A model generated the notes under the pieces. The model had not been told where the DNA came from. It worked only from the letters and a program-made list of their open reading frames with translations, and ran no database searches. From Opitutia bacterium (GTDB lineage Bacteria; Verrucomicrobiota; Verrucomicrobiia; Opitutales; Seribacteraceae): a DNA stretch of 11,292 nt. Of the stretch, positions 1-7,578 are shown piece after piece. Location of the stretch: contig JABHOU010000351.1 of assembly GCA_018695085.1 (NCBI GenBank), positions 1 through 11,292 on the forward strand. The letters are read 5' to 3'. The stretch's first letter is position 1; the number at the start of each line of letters is the position of its first letter. Both the position numbers and the translations under genes were made by a program.

Positions 1-1032
1 GATATCAAGAATTGCCGGATGTTTCTAAAGGGTGGGAACTTGCTCGTGTCCATGCCCTCGGACAAGATCGCGGTGGAGGAAAATGCAAAGCATCCCGCCC
101 TGCCTTTCTACCAAATGCATTCCATTGATCTGTTCACTGGAAAGGATGTCTGGGTCTCGCCCGTATTGCTTCATCATGCGACTCAATATTCCTTGGGCAA
201 GTGGAAAGGAGAAACCGTAATCGTGGCCTCCATGATCGATCTTTCCCACTGGAAATTCAAGCAAGGGCGCAAGGGATACCTGCTTTCGCTTGCCGATGGC
301 AAACCCATACTCACCTTTGATCTGCCCCCGGCGATCCCTCATCAGAAAAATCATCTTTTGCTGGGTAAGTTTCTCGTCACTGCGAATGCGAAAAAAGAGA
401 CCAAGTTTCAACTTGTCGATCCAGAGAACTCCAAGGTGGCCGCCGAGTTTTCCTTCGAGAAACCCGACCGTTATTTCGGCTGGAACGGGAAGGAGTATGC
501 GGAAGCGGATTTTGTTCCCGAATACGTTGACCGAACGCTAAAGGGCAAAGGTCAACCCACGCCCTCGACGGTTCATGCATTCGAAGGGCGCATCTACTTT
601 TGGCGCTACGACAGCGGAGACATTGGCTGCATAGATGTTAAAACCGGCCAGTCGGTATTGGTCGAGGCTCCGATCCAGGTATTGGCCGACAAGACCGTGT
701 GGAACAAGGCCGACTTTCGCTTCACCACGGGAATCCGTAATTCGCGCGACCAGATCGTGAACAAGCGGGTGGGCTCGGTGCGGGGCATACAACGCGGAGG
801 GTTTGGCCACACCAACCCGGCTTGGCCGATTCGCCATGGGGACAAACTCTATTGGCAAGGCGGCGCCGGCGTGCTCTACCTCATCGACTTGACCAAGGCC
901 TTTTCACCCGATGCCTTGAGTTGGGTGGCAACGGATCCCGTGGGCGCATCATGGACCTTCGGCACGCCCGCCATCGACAAGACGGGCATCTACATCCGTT
1001 CGCAAAGAGACTTGGTCAGGCTTACTCATTGA
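1..1032 (+). CDS. PQQ-like beta-propeller protein, C-terminal part (5' end outside window)
   Basis: The reading frame is open from the first base of the window to a TGA at 1030-1032, so the gene begins upstream; the ATG at 19 is probably internal. The visible ~343 residues are made of repeated beta-strand units typical of quinoprotein-like or BamB-like propellers: short stretches such as IDLFTGKDVW, GCIDVKTGQ, GDKLYWQGGAGVLYLIDL and TPAIDKTGIYIRS, each combining a 'read the value, name the column' strand with a G-K/T-G turn. No transmembrane segment or cysteine-heme motif is seen in this part. Such propellers act either as PQQ-dependent dehydrogenases or, more often in these phyla, as non-enzymatic extracytoplasmic scaffold proteins; the part that would discriminate (N-terminus, signal peptide, PQQ ligands) lies outside. 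A four-helix membrane protein follows after 14 bases, suggesting co-transcription. Family assignment is fairly safe; function is not assigned. Confidence 0.75.
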   Translation, partial: DIKNCRMFLKGGNLLVSMPSDKIAVEENAKHPALPFYQMHSIDLFTGKDVWVSPVLLHHATQYSLGKWKGETVIVASMIDLSHWKFKQGRKGYLLSLADGKPILTFDLPPAIPHQKNHLLLGKFLVTANAKKETKFQLVDPENSKVAAEFSFEKPDRYFGWNGKEYAEADFVPEYVDRTLKGKGQPTPSTVHAFEGRIYFWRYDSGDIGCIDVKTGQSVLVEAPIQVLADKTVWNKADFRFTTGIRNSRDQIVNKRVGSVRGIQRGGFGHTNPAWPIRHGDKLYWQGGAGVLYLIDLTKAFSPDALSWVATDPVGASWTFGTPAIDKTGIYIRSQRDLVRLTH

Positions 1033-1046
1033 GTCTTTTTTGCTCT

Positions 1047-1520
1047 ATGAATGGAATATCCATGGATTTTTATTCTATTCTGATTACCCTCATTTTGCCC
1101 CTTTGCGCGTTTGCCGGCATTGGGTGGGGTGGATACTTGCTATTGCACAGGCAAGAGGATGGTTCCCGCTTGCTGACCCGGGGGAAATCGACGATGCTTT
1201 GCCTGCTTGTACCGGGAGCCATTAATTTGGTTCTGTTTTATTCTCTGGCCGTTCACATGCACGAATCCTTGGGCAATTTCCCTGAGGTTATCGGGGACAG
1301 AGGATTTCCTCCCAACTTGAAATTGCACGGGGATTGGGCACTTGGTTATTTTGGCTACCTTTTCTTTTTCAGCCTTTTTATTTGGCCTTTGTTGGTCCTT
1401 CTCTCAGCAAAGATCAAGGGCATTCAATCTTTTGCCGGACAGGTTAGCGCAGTGGGAATTTCCTTTTGGGTTTCCTTCGTCCTGACCTTTCTGGCCCCTA
1501 AGGATTTTATCTATTGGTGA
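1047..1520 (+). CDS. small four-helix integral membrane protein, function unknown
   Basis: I do not recognise the family. The 157-residue product has four clear hydrophobic segments at about residues 10-33, 48-69, 97-120 and 128-150, with short connecting loops; the largest loop (about 70-96) contains ESLGNFPEVIGDRGFPPNLKL and is presumably on one face of the membrane. The frame stays open further upstream inside the previous gene (another ATG at 822), but that extension reads as an off-frame shadow of the propeller gene, so I start at the ATG at 1047, 14 bases after the preceding stop. A second in-frame ATG at 1062 (152 residues) is equally possible and has a GGAA stretch a few bases before it; neither start has a strong ribosome binding site. 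Tight spacing suggests it is co-transcribed with the PQQ-like propeller gene. It ends convergently with the DUF1501 gene, leaving only 16 bases between the stops. Confidence 0.7.
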   Translation: MNGISMDFYSILITLILPLCAFAGIGWGGYLLLHRQEDGSRLLTRGKSTMLCLLVPGAINLVLFYSLAVHMHESLGNFPEVIGDRGFPPNLKLHGDWALGYFGYLFFFSLFIWPLLVLLSAKIKGIQSFAGQVSAVGISFWVSFVLTFLAPKDFIYW

Positions 1521-1536
1521 TGGGATTGAAGGCTCT

Positions 1537-2970
1537 CTAAGCAAGCAATTCCTTGACCACCCGGGAGGGGTCCACCCCGGTTAGTCCCAAGTCGAGTCCC
1601 TTGAACTTGTACTTGAACCGGTGGTGATCGATGCCGAGTAGATGAAGGACGGTGGCGTGCAGGTCGCGCACGTGAACGACGTCCTCCGCCACGTGATAAC
1701 CGAATTCATCAGTCGCTCCGTAGGTAATGCCCGATTTCAGTCCGCCTCCCGCCATCCACATGGTGAAGCCGTGAGGGTGATGGTCGCGCCCATAGGTTTT
1801 TCCGGACACTTGGGCGACCGGGGTGCGCCCGAATTCACCCCCCCAGATCACCAGCGTGCCCTCCAGCAGTCCGCGCTGTTTCAAATCCTTGATCAAGGCT
1901 GCGATGGGGCGGTCGACTCCCCGGCATTGCCTGACGTGTTGTTTTTCGATGTCTGTATGGGAATCCCATCCACGGTCGTACAGTTGAACGAAGCGGACGT
2001 CCCGTTCGATCAGGCGCCTGGCGAGTAGGCAATTGTTGGCAAAAGACGATGTAACGGGGTTTGCTCCGTATGCCTCGAGTGTCTTGGGTGATTCTTTTGT
2101 CAGGTCCGTAAGTTCGGGTACGCTGGACTGCATCCGGTAAGCCATTTCATAGGACGCGATACGGGAGAGGATTTCCGGATCGTTCACTTCCTCGTGGTGT
2201 CGCCGGTTCATCCAACTCATCAAATCGAGTTGTTTGCGCCTGCGTTCGGATGATATTCCATCGGGGTTGCTCAGGTAGAGCACGGGTTCGGGGCCTTTGA
2301 GGAACGGAACGCCCTGATGCTTGGATTCGAGGAATCCATTCCCCCAAAAGCTTTGCAATAGTGGTTGCGAACCTTTTGTCGGGCCTGAGGTCAGGACAAT
2401 GTAGTTAGGCAGGTCCTTGTTCTCCGAACCCAAGCCATAGGAAAGCCAGGCACCCATGGTTGGCCGCCCAAACAACTGCGTGCCGCAATTCATCATGTTT
2501 ACGCCTGGGTCATGAACGTTGGTCGTGGTCTTCATCGAGCGGATCACGGTCAGGTCATCCGCAATCTCAGAAAGTTTGGGCATGAGCTCGGAAATGACTG
2601 TCCCGGATTTGCCATGCTTTGAAAATTCGTAGGGTGATCCCTTGAGGGCGGGCAATCCCCGGATAAGTGCGAAATTTTGATGGTCCTGGAGCAGATGGGG
2701 CGGGATTTTCTTGCCGTCCATTTCCTTGAGCAGGGGCTTGGGGTCGAACAAGTCGACGTGGGACGGGCCGCCTGCCATGAAGAGAAAGATTACTCTTTTG
2801 ACCCTAGGCTTGTAATGGAGCTTCCGGATTGCTCTACCGTGTTCGTTTAGCCCTGGCTTCTTGATCTCTCCCTGTAGCATATCCGCCAGTGCGATCGCAC
2901 CCAGTCCCATGGCCGAGTTTCTGAGGAAAGTCCGGCGGGACAATGAGTCGAAGAGTGAAGGGGCGCTCAT
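1537..2970 (-). CDS. DUF1501 family protein, Tat-exported
   Basis: The 477-residue product has the standard length and motifs of the DUF1501 family, which belongs to the alkaline phosphatase/sulfatase structural superfamily. Residues 11-29 form a twin-arginine signal (SRRTFL followed by a hydrophobic, alanine/glycine-rich stretch), so it is predicted to be exported folded. Family motifs are MAGGPSHVDLFDPKP at 65-79, GWDSH at 334-338, WGGEFGRTP at 376-384 and GRDHHPHGFTMWMAGGG at 394-410; the conserved Asp, His and Glu residues in them are plausible metal ligands, and the C-terminal RDLHATVLHLLG (435-446) is also typical. The superfamily's usual nucleophilic Cys/Ser context of sulfatases (CxPSR) is absent. 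The ATG (2968-2970) overlaps the stop of the upstream cytochrome gene by four bases, implying translational coupling. This pairing is very common in Planctomycetota and Verrucomicrobiota, where many paralogous pairs occur per genome, but substrate and reaction are not established. A hydrolase acting outside the cytoplasm is inference. Confidence 0.93.
   Translation of the reverse strand: MSAPSLFDSLSRRTFLRNSAMGLGAIALADMLQGEIKKPGLNEHGRAIRKLHYKPRVKRVIFLFMAGGPSHVDLFDPKPLLKEMDGKKIPPHLLQDHQNFALIRGLPALKGSPYEFSKHGKSGTVISELMPKLSEIADDLTVIRSMKTTTNVHDPGVNMMNCGTQLFGRPTMGAWLSYGLGSENKDLPNYIVLTSGPTKGSQPLLQSFWGNGFLESKHQGVPFLKGPEPVLYLSNPDGISSERRRKQLDLMSWMNRRHHEEVNDPEILSRIASYEMAYRMQSSVPELTDLTKESPKTLEAYGANPVTSSFANNCLLARRLIERDVRFVQLYDRGWDSHTDIEKQHVRQCRGVDRPIAALIKDLKQRGLLEGTLVIWGGEFGRTPVAQVSGKTYGRDHHPHGFTMWMAGGGLKSGITYGATDEFGYHVAEDVVHVRDLHATVLHLLGIDHHRFKYKFKGLDLGLTGVDPSRVVKELLA
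2967..2970 (-). other. ATGA stop/start overlap coupling two genes
   Basis: On the minus strand the four bases read ATGA: ATG starts the DUF1501 gene and TGA ends the DUF1549/DUF1553 gene. Such overlaps usually mean that ribosomes finishing the first gene re-initiate on the second, giving linked production of the two proteins. This supports joint function of the cytochrome-type protein and its DUF1501 partner. Confidence 0.85.
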
Positions 2971-5867
2971 GGGCGGGTAATGGTTTCGTCGAGGTTTAAC
3001 AATACGCTGCAGGCCAAGGTCCAGGCTGCCAACTCCTGATTGTCGGCAATTTGCCTGGCAGCCTGATCGTCTTTGCCCAAGTCCTTTTCTTGTTGGTCAA
3101 TGAAGATCAGGAACTTCTTTTTTTCGTCCTGTTTGGGCGACCGGCCCAAGGTAAGGCGGAAGGCCCTGCCCAATCTTTTTTCAGGATCCGTCTTTACCTC
3201 CTTGAACAAACGCCTGGCAAACGCAGAGGCCGTTTCGGAAAAGATAGGATCGTTCATCAGGGCCAGGGCTTGTGTGGGTACGTTCGAGACGTTTCTGCGA
3301 ACCACGCAATTTTCACGGGCCGGAGCATTCAGCAATTCCAAGGTCGGATGCAAGGCCATACGTCGCCAATAGGTGTACATCGTGCGCCGGTGACGATCTT
3401 CCTCCGCGCTTAGCTTCCATTTTCCAGGCAATACTCGCTGTTCCCAATAGTCGGGCTTTTGCACGGGGAATACTGGGGGCCCTCCGGATTTTCGATTCAA
3501 AAGCCCGCTGATTGAGAGCGCTTGATCGCGGATTTGCTCGGCGGGCAAACGGACGCGGGGCATGTGGGCGAGCCAAAGATTTTCGGGGTCCGATTTACGA
3601 ACCTCGGTCAATATGCGGGCGGATTGCCGATAAGTGGCAGAGGTGACGATCAACCGGTGCATGCGCTTCATGTCCCACCCGCTCTCGACGAACTCGACCG
3701 CCAACCAGTCGAGCAACTCCGGATGGCTTGGAGGCGTGCCCTGCGCTCCGAAATCATCCGGGGTGCGCACCAAGCCATGCCCGAAATAGCTTTGCCAAAA
3801 GCGGTTCACCACCACTCGGGCAACCAGAGGGTTCTTGCCTCCCACCAACCAACGGGCAAATTCAAGGCGGTTTCCCGGCTGGAAGCTCTTGGGGACACCG
3901 AACAATTCCGGAACGGCCGGGGAAACTTGATCTCCCTTGTCCAGAAAACTACCGCGAACGTGAATGAAGGTATCGCGGGGCTTTGCCAGCTCACGCATCA
4001 CGGGCACGGCATCCACTACCTTTGGGGCACCCTTTTGATCATCCAGTTTACGAAGCTTGGCCTGCAGGTCGGCGACCTGCTTGCCAGCAGCTCCAATAGT
4101 GAGTTGATCCCCCACGGCTTGGTCGCTCAACCGAACGTCGCTCAGTTCACCCTCGAAGCGGTAGGCATTCGCCTTTGGGCTGCTGTTGTACCCCGAGCCA
4201 ATGGCAAGAGGCCGACTGGACTTAGCAATGAAAGACGGTGGAGCTCCGCTTGTCTTGGCCGCCTTGTCCTCGATGCCATCGACAAACAGGCGAACGGATT
4301 TGCCGGCTACAAACTCGACCGCCACGACGTGTTCCTTGCCATCATTGACCGGCTGGCTTCCGTACACCGTGACACCATGGAAGGATTCGGCCCGCGAGGA
4401 CACCCAAAAGAACAAGTGCCCGGGCACACTGCTCTTGTCTCCTTCCCCACCGATGCCAAAGACGTAGCCGCGCTGCTTGCCCCGCCAGTCGTACTTCGAC
4501 ACCAAATCGGCCACGGGTTGCTTGGTGCGAATCTTCGCTGAAATAGTGAGATCGCCCGTGAGTGAATACTTTTGCGGATCGTCCAAGACAGCTGGCCCTT
4601 CCCATTTGCCGACGACGTTTACGTCCTTGATCGAGGAAGGTTTCGGCATGGCTTTGCGGGCAAGAGCAAGCTCGTCTTCCAGTCGCTTGCGTTCGGAGAC
4701 CTTGGAAGGGTCCTGCTTGGGGAGCGGAAGCTTGTACTTCATGGTGGGCCCACCTTGGCCATGACCCGAACCGCTGTGCTCGACGTTGTTGAAGATCGCG
4801 AGGATGGAATAGTAGTCGCGCTGGGTGATGGGATCGAACTTGTGATCATGGCATTCGGCGCAATCCAAGGTGAGCCCCAGCCAGACGCGCCCGATCGTAT
4901 TCACACGATCAATGACTCCCTTGATGCGGTATTCCTCCACCGGGTAGGTCTGTCCTCTGGCTTGCGGAGCATTGCGGTGAAATCCCGTGGCCAAGCGCTG
5001 CTCGGCGGTTGCCTCGGGCAACATATCACCCGCCAATTGCTCGATGGTGAACTGGTCGAAGGGCTGGTTCCGGTCAAGGGCCCGCACCACCCAGTCGCGC
5101 CACGGCCAAATCTTGCGCGTCTTGTCGTCGGCAAACCCCCGGGTGTCGGCGTAACGGGCCAAATCCAACCAGTCCTGGGCGCGTCGCTCCGCATAGGCGG
5201 TAGTATTCATCAAGCGGTCGATCACGCGCTGGTAGGCTCCTTCCTTGTTGTCCCGCAAGAAGGCATCGACCTCCTCCGGCGTGGGAGGCAACCCGGTGAG
5301 GTCGAGGGTTGCCCGGCGAATCAGGGTTTCCCGGTTTGCCGGATTGGATGGGATGAGTTCTTTTTCTTCCATCCGTTTGAACACGAAGGAGTCGATCGGG
5401 TTTTTGACTTTCGCGTCATGCCGGGAATTCGGGGGCTTGGGGCTTTTCGGTTGTTCGAATGACCAATGTTTCTCGTATTTGGCTCCTTCGGCAATCCAAC
5501 GGACGAGAATTTTCTTTTCCGCAGAACTCAAAGACTTGCGGAATTTGGGCGGAGGCATGAACTCGTCCTCGTCGTCACTCTCTATCCGGAAAACCAGTTC
5601 GCTCAACTCGGGTTTTCCCGGGACAATGGCAGCTCCTACCTCATTCGTCCCGAGGGCCGATTCCCTTTTGTCCAAGCGCAACTTCGCCTTACGCGAATGA
5701 GCATCAGGCCCATGACAGGCATAGCAATGGTCAGACAGAATCGGGCGTACGTCCTGGTTGAACTGTAAAGCCTCGCCTCGGCTAAGATCCTCAGCCGAGG
5801 CATAGTAAAACCCTCCATTAGCCAAGACGACAAGGACGAACGCTCGCAAGATCAAGGTATCTTTCAT
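2967..5867 (-). CDS. PSCyt1/DUF1549/LamG/DUF1553 multidomain cytochrome c-type protein
   Basis: A 966-residue exported protein of the planctomycete-type cytochrome (PSD1/DUF1549/DUF1553) family. Order: Sec signal peptide, 1-25 (ending YASA); PSCyt1 cytochrome domain, about 35-125, with the heme site CYACH (C48, C51, H52) and a downstream FMPP (M104) as possible second axial ligand; DUF1549, about 157-365, with DLTGLPPTPEEV and DWLDLARYADTRGF; a second CxxCH, CAECH, at 336-340 followed by DHKFDP; a lysine/glutamate-rich linker near 390-410; a LamG/concanavalin-like beta-sandwich, about 424-590 (GDLTISAKIRT, GKEHVVAVEF, VRLFVDGIED, FEGELSDVRLSD); DUF1553, about 660-925, with NPLVARVVVNRFWQSYFG, LIVTSATYRQS and RRNVSNVPTQALALMND. 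I chose the ATG at 5867 because it places the charged n-region directly before the hydrophobic core; an upstream in-frame TTG at 5876 would add three residues. The stop overlaps the ATG of the DUF1501 gene. Electron transfer or oxidation of a carbohydrate-like substrate is inferred from the heme and LamG domains; the reaction is unknown. Confidence 0.93.
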   Translation of the reverse strand: MKDTLILRAFVLVVLANGGFYYASAEDLSRGEALQFNQDVRPILSDHCYACHGPDAHSRKAKLRLDKRESALGTNEVGAAIVPGKPELSELVFRIESDDEDEFMPPPKFRKSLSSAEKKILVRWIAEGAKYEKHWSFEQPKSPKPPNSRHDAKVKNPIDSFVFKRMEEKELIPSNPANRETLIRRATLDLTGLPPTPEEVDAFLRDNKEGAYQRVIDRLMNTTAYAERRAQDWLDLARYADTRGFADDKTRKIWPWRDWVVRALDRNQPFDQFTIEQLAGDMLPEATAEQRLATGFHRNAPQARGQTYPVEEYRIKGVIDRVNTIGRVWLGLTLDCAECHDHKFDPITQRDYYSILAIFNNVEHSGSGHGQGGPTMKYKLPLPKQDPSKVSERKRLEDELALARKAMPKPSSIKDVNVVGKWEGPAVLDDPQKYSLTGDLTISAKIRTKQPVADLVSKYDWRGKQRGYVFGIGGEGDKSSVPGHLFFWVSSRAESFHGVTVYGSQPVNDGKEHVVAVEFVAGKSVRLFVDGIEDKAAKTSGAPPSFIAKSSRPLAIGSGYNSSPKANAYRFEGELSDVRLSDQAVGDQLTIGAAGKQVADLQAKLRKLDDQKGAPKVVDAVPVMRELAKPRDTFIHVRGSFLDKGDQVSPAVPELFGVPKSFQPGNRLEFARWLVGGKNPLVARVVVNRFWQSYFGHGLVRTPDDFGAQGTPPSHPELLDWLAVEFVESGWDMKRMHRLIVTSATYRQSARILTEVRKSDPENLWLAHMPRVRLPAEQIRDQALSISGLLNRKSGGPPVFPVQKPDYWEQRVLPGKWKLSAEEDRHRRTMYTYWRRMALHPTLELLNAPARENCVVRRNVSNVPTQALALMNDPIFSETASAFARRLFKEVKTDPEKRLGRAFRLTLGRSPKQDEKKKFLIFIDQQEKDLGKDDQAARQIADNQELAAWTLACSVLLNLDETITRP

Positions 5868-5962
5868 TGGAGGCAAACCATCGAGAAAAGTAAACTAAAC
5901 CCATTCGTCAATTCGGATGCAGGGGAAAATATTTCATTTCCTTAAGCATCAAGGCAGAGGTT

Positions 5963-7471
5963 TCAACGTGAAGTCTCGACATCGTAGTGGTTTTGCAAAT
6001 CTCTTAATTTGGAATGCATTGAATCAAGTACCTTCTTGTATTCGGGGTTATCGTGTACGCTCTGCATTTCCGAAGGATCTTTTTTTAAGTCGACGAGGTT
6101 CCATTCGTCGGACTTGGGATAATGGACAAGCTTGTATCGTTCGTCGCGGATCCCGTAATGAGCGGGCACGCCGTGACCTCCGGCTTCGTAGTAGTGATAG
6201 TAAATGGCTTTTCGCCATAAGGCTTCGGGTTCATTGAATAGGGACATAAGACTTCTACCCTGAATTTCATCAGGAATTTCGGCTTCGGCGGCTTCGAGAA
6301 AAAAGGGGGCGAAATCAATATTCTGGGTAAGTTTTTTTATTTTAGTGCCTGGCTTGATTTGTCCGGGCCAACGCATGACCAAAGGCATCTTGAGAGATTC
6401 CTCATAAATCCAGCGCTTGTCGTACCAACCGTGTTCGCCCAAGTAGAACCCTTGGTCGGATGAGTAGATCACAATGCTGTTCTCACTCAACCCGAGTTTG
6501 TCCAGAGATTTCAAAATGCGACCGACCCCATCGTCCACCGCGGCGACGCATCTTAGGTAGTCCTTGACGTAACGCTGGTACTTCCAGCGCACGAGATCCT
6601 TGCCTTGCAGGTCCGCGTTCAGAAAGGCTTCGTTCTTTGGCCCGTAAGCGGCGTCCCACGCTTTTCTTTGCTCCGGACTCATCCTCCGGAGGAAAGAGCT
6701 CATGTATTTTGCATAGCGCTTGTCTTCGTGCCCCTCGACCTTGAGGTCGTAGAAGAAGGACATGTGGGCATCGATTCCCATCTTGTGCTTGCCCAATACG
6801 GATGCCCGTTTCGAGTAATCGTCGAATAAGGTTTCGGGTTCAGGGATGGAAACGTCGTCGTATTTCGTAAGGTATTTCGGGCCGGGCATCCAGTTGCGGT
6901 GCGGGGCTTTGTACTGACACATGAGCAGGAAGGGCTTGTCTTTTTTCTGCTTGGACAGAAAGTCGAGGGCCAGATCGGTGGTGACCTCGACCGAGTACCC
7001 GGGGATGACCTTCTTGCCCTCGGGCGTTATGTAATCGGGCTTATAATAACTTCCTTGGCCCGGGTAGACCATCCATTGGTCGAATCCGGTCGGGTTGGTG
7101 CCCAGATGCCATTTTCCGAATACCGCAGTCCGGTAGCCGACCTTTTTCAAGAGCTTGGGAAAGGTCATTTGCTCGGGATCGAAGCGGTTCCCGTTACTCT
7201 TGAATCCGTTCTTGTGGCTGTGCTTCCCCGTCAAGATACTGGCCCGACTTGGTCCGCAGATCGAATTGGTACAGAAGTTCGCCTCGAACAAGGCTCCTTC
7301 TCGGGCAATCCGATCTATGTTCGGAGTACGGTTGATTTTCGAACCGTAAGCAGAGATGGCCTGAGTTGCGTGATCATCGGAAAAGATGAAGATGACGTTG
7401 GGTTTGGCCTGACACAGCCCATGCCAGACGCTAAACATGAGAACACAAAAAGAGAAACGGAAGAGCTTCAT
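5963..7471 (-). CDS. type I (formylglycine) sulfatase, exported
   Basis: A full-length 502-residue S1-family arylsulfatase-like enzyme that hydrolyses a sulfate ester. Residues 1-22 form a Sec signal peptide ending LCQA, after which the mature protein begins with KPNVIFIFSDDH, carrying the calcium-binding aspartates D32 and D33. The active-site motif CGPSRASILTG starts at C72, the cysteine that a maturation enzyme converts to formylglycine; it is the C-x-P-S-R form that either aerobic FGE or radical-SAM anSME can modify. Further conserved sites are GKWHLG (119-124), APH (H191), SDQG (D339, Q340), GEHGWYDKR with H347, and SLKMP with K361. The C-terminal part (IRDERYKLVHYP, DLKKDPSEMQ) is the usual sulfatase C-terminal subdomain. 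The SICGPSRASILTGK context and overall layout recall N-acetylglucosamine-6-sulfatase-like members, but substrate cannot be fixed from sequence reading. No maturase is encoded nearby. It lies 107 bases downstream of the hydrolase gene and 95 upstream of the cytochrome-type gene, on the same strand. Confidence 0.95.
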   Translation of the reverse strand: MKLFRFSFCVLMFSVWHGLCQAKPNVIFIFSDDHATQAISAYGSKINRTPNIDRIAREGALFEANFCTNSICGPSRASILTGKHSHKNGFKSNGNRFDPEQMTFPKLLKKVGYRTAVFGKWHLGTNPTGFDQWMVYPGQGSYYKPDYITPEGKKVIPGYSVEVTTDLALDFLSKQKKDKPFLLMCQYKAPHRNWMPGPKYLTKYDDVSIPEPETLFDDYSKRASVLGKHKMGIDAHMSFFYDLKVEGHEDKRYAKYMSSFLRRMSPEQRKAWDAAYGPKNEAFLNADLQGKDLVRWKYQRYVKDYLRCVAAVDDGVGRILKSLDKLGLSENSIVIYSSDQGFYLGEHGWYDKRWIYEESLKMPLVMRWPGQIKPGTKIKKLTQNIDFAPFFLEAAEAEIPDEIQGRSLMSLFNEPEALWRKAIYYHYYEAGGHGVPAHYGIRDERYKLVHYPKSDEWNLVDLKKDPSEMQSVHDNPEYKKVLDSMHSKLRDLQNHYDVETSR

Positions 7472-7578
7472 GACCTACAAGATGAAGATTTCGAACGATT
7501 GATCAATACTTTCAGGACTTCTTTACTGATCTTCGTATTTGGTTCGTAGTGAATAATAGATCAGTTATTGGGCTAGGT

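Noticed and set aside
822..1046. N-terminal extension of the four-helix membrane protein from an ATG at 822
   Set aside because: It would overlap the propeller gene by some 210 bases in another frame, and the extra residues are arginine-rich with no sensible fold; the ATG at 1047 or 1062 fits operon spacing.
1567..1578. GGGGTCCACCCC inverted repeat near the gene convergence, considered as a terminator
   Set aside because: It is inside the DUF1501 coding sequence (the GVDPSR codons), has no T-run beside it, and GC-rich coding DNA readily gives such matches.
3522..4541. Long plus-strand open frame (339 codons) opposite the DUF1549/DUF1553 gene
   Set aside because: It lies wholly antisense to a strongly supported gene, its translation shows no domain, signal or repeat, and such antisense frames arise from codon bias of the real gene.
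4572..5462. Long plus-strand open frame (296 codons) opposite the first half of the same gene
   Set aside because: It is also fully antisense to recognised PSCyt1/DUF1549 coding sequence, has no recognisable motif, and is best explained as a shadow.
5887..5911. TTGACG with a downstream TACTTT upstream of the cytochrome-type gene, considered as a promoter
   Set aside because: The spacing is only 13 bases and the second box is a poor match, so it does not qualify as a sigma-70-type promoter.
6899..7549. Plus-strand open frame of 216 codons over the sulfatase
   Set aside because: It is antisense to the N-terminal half of the sulfatase, including its active-site region, with no independent support.
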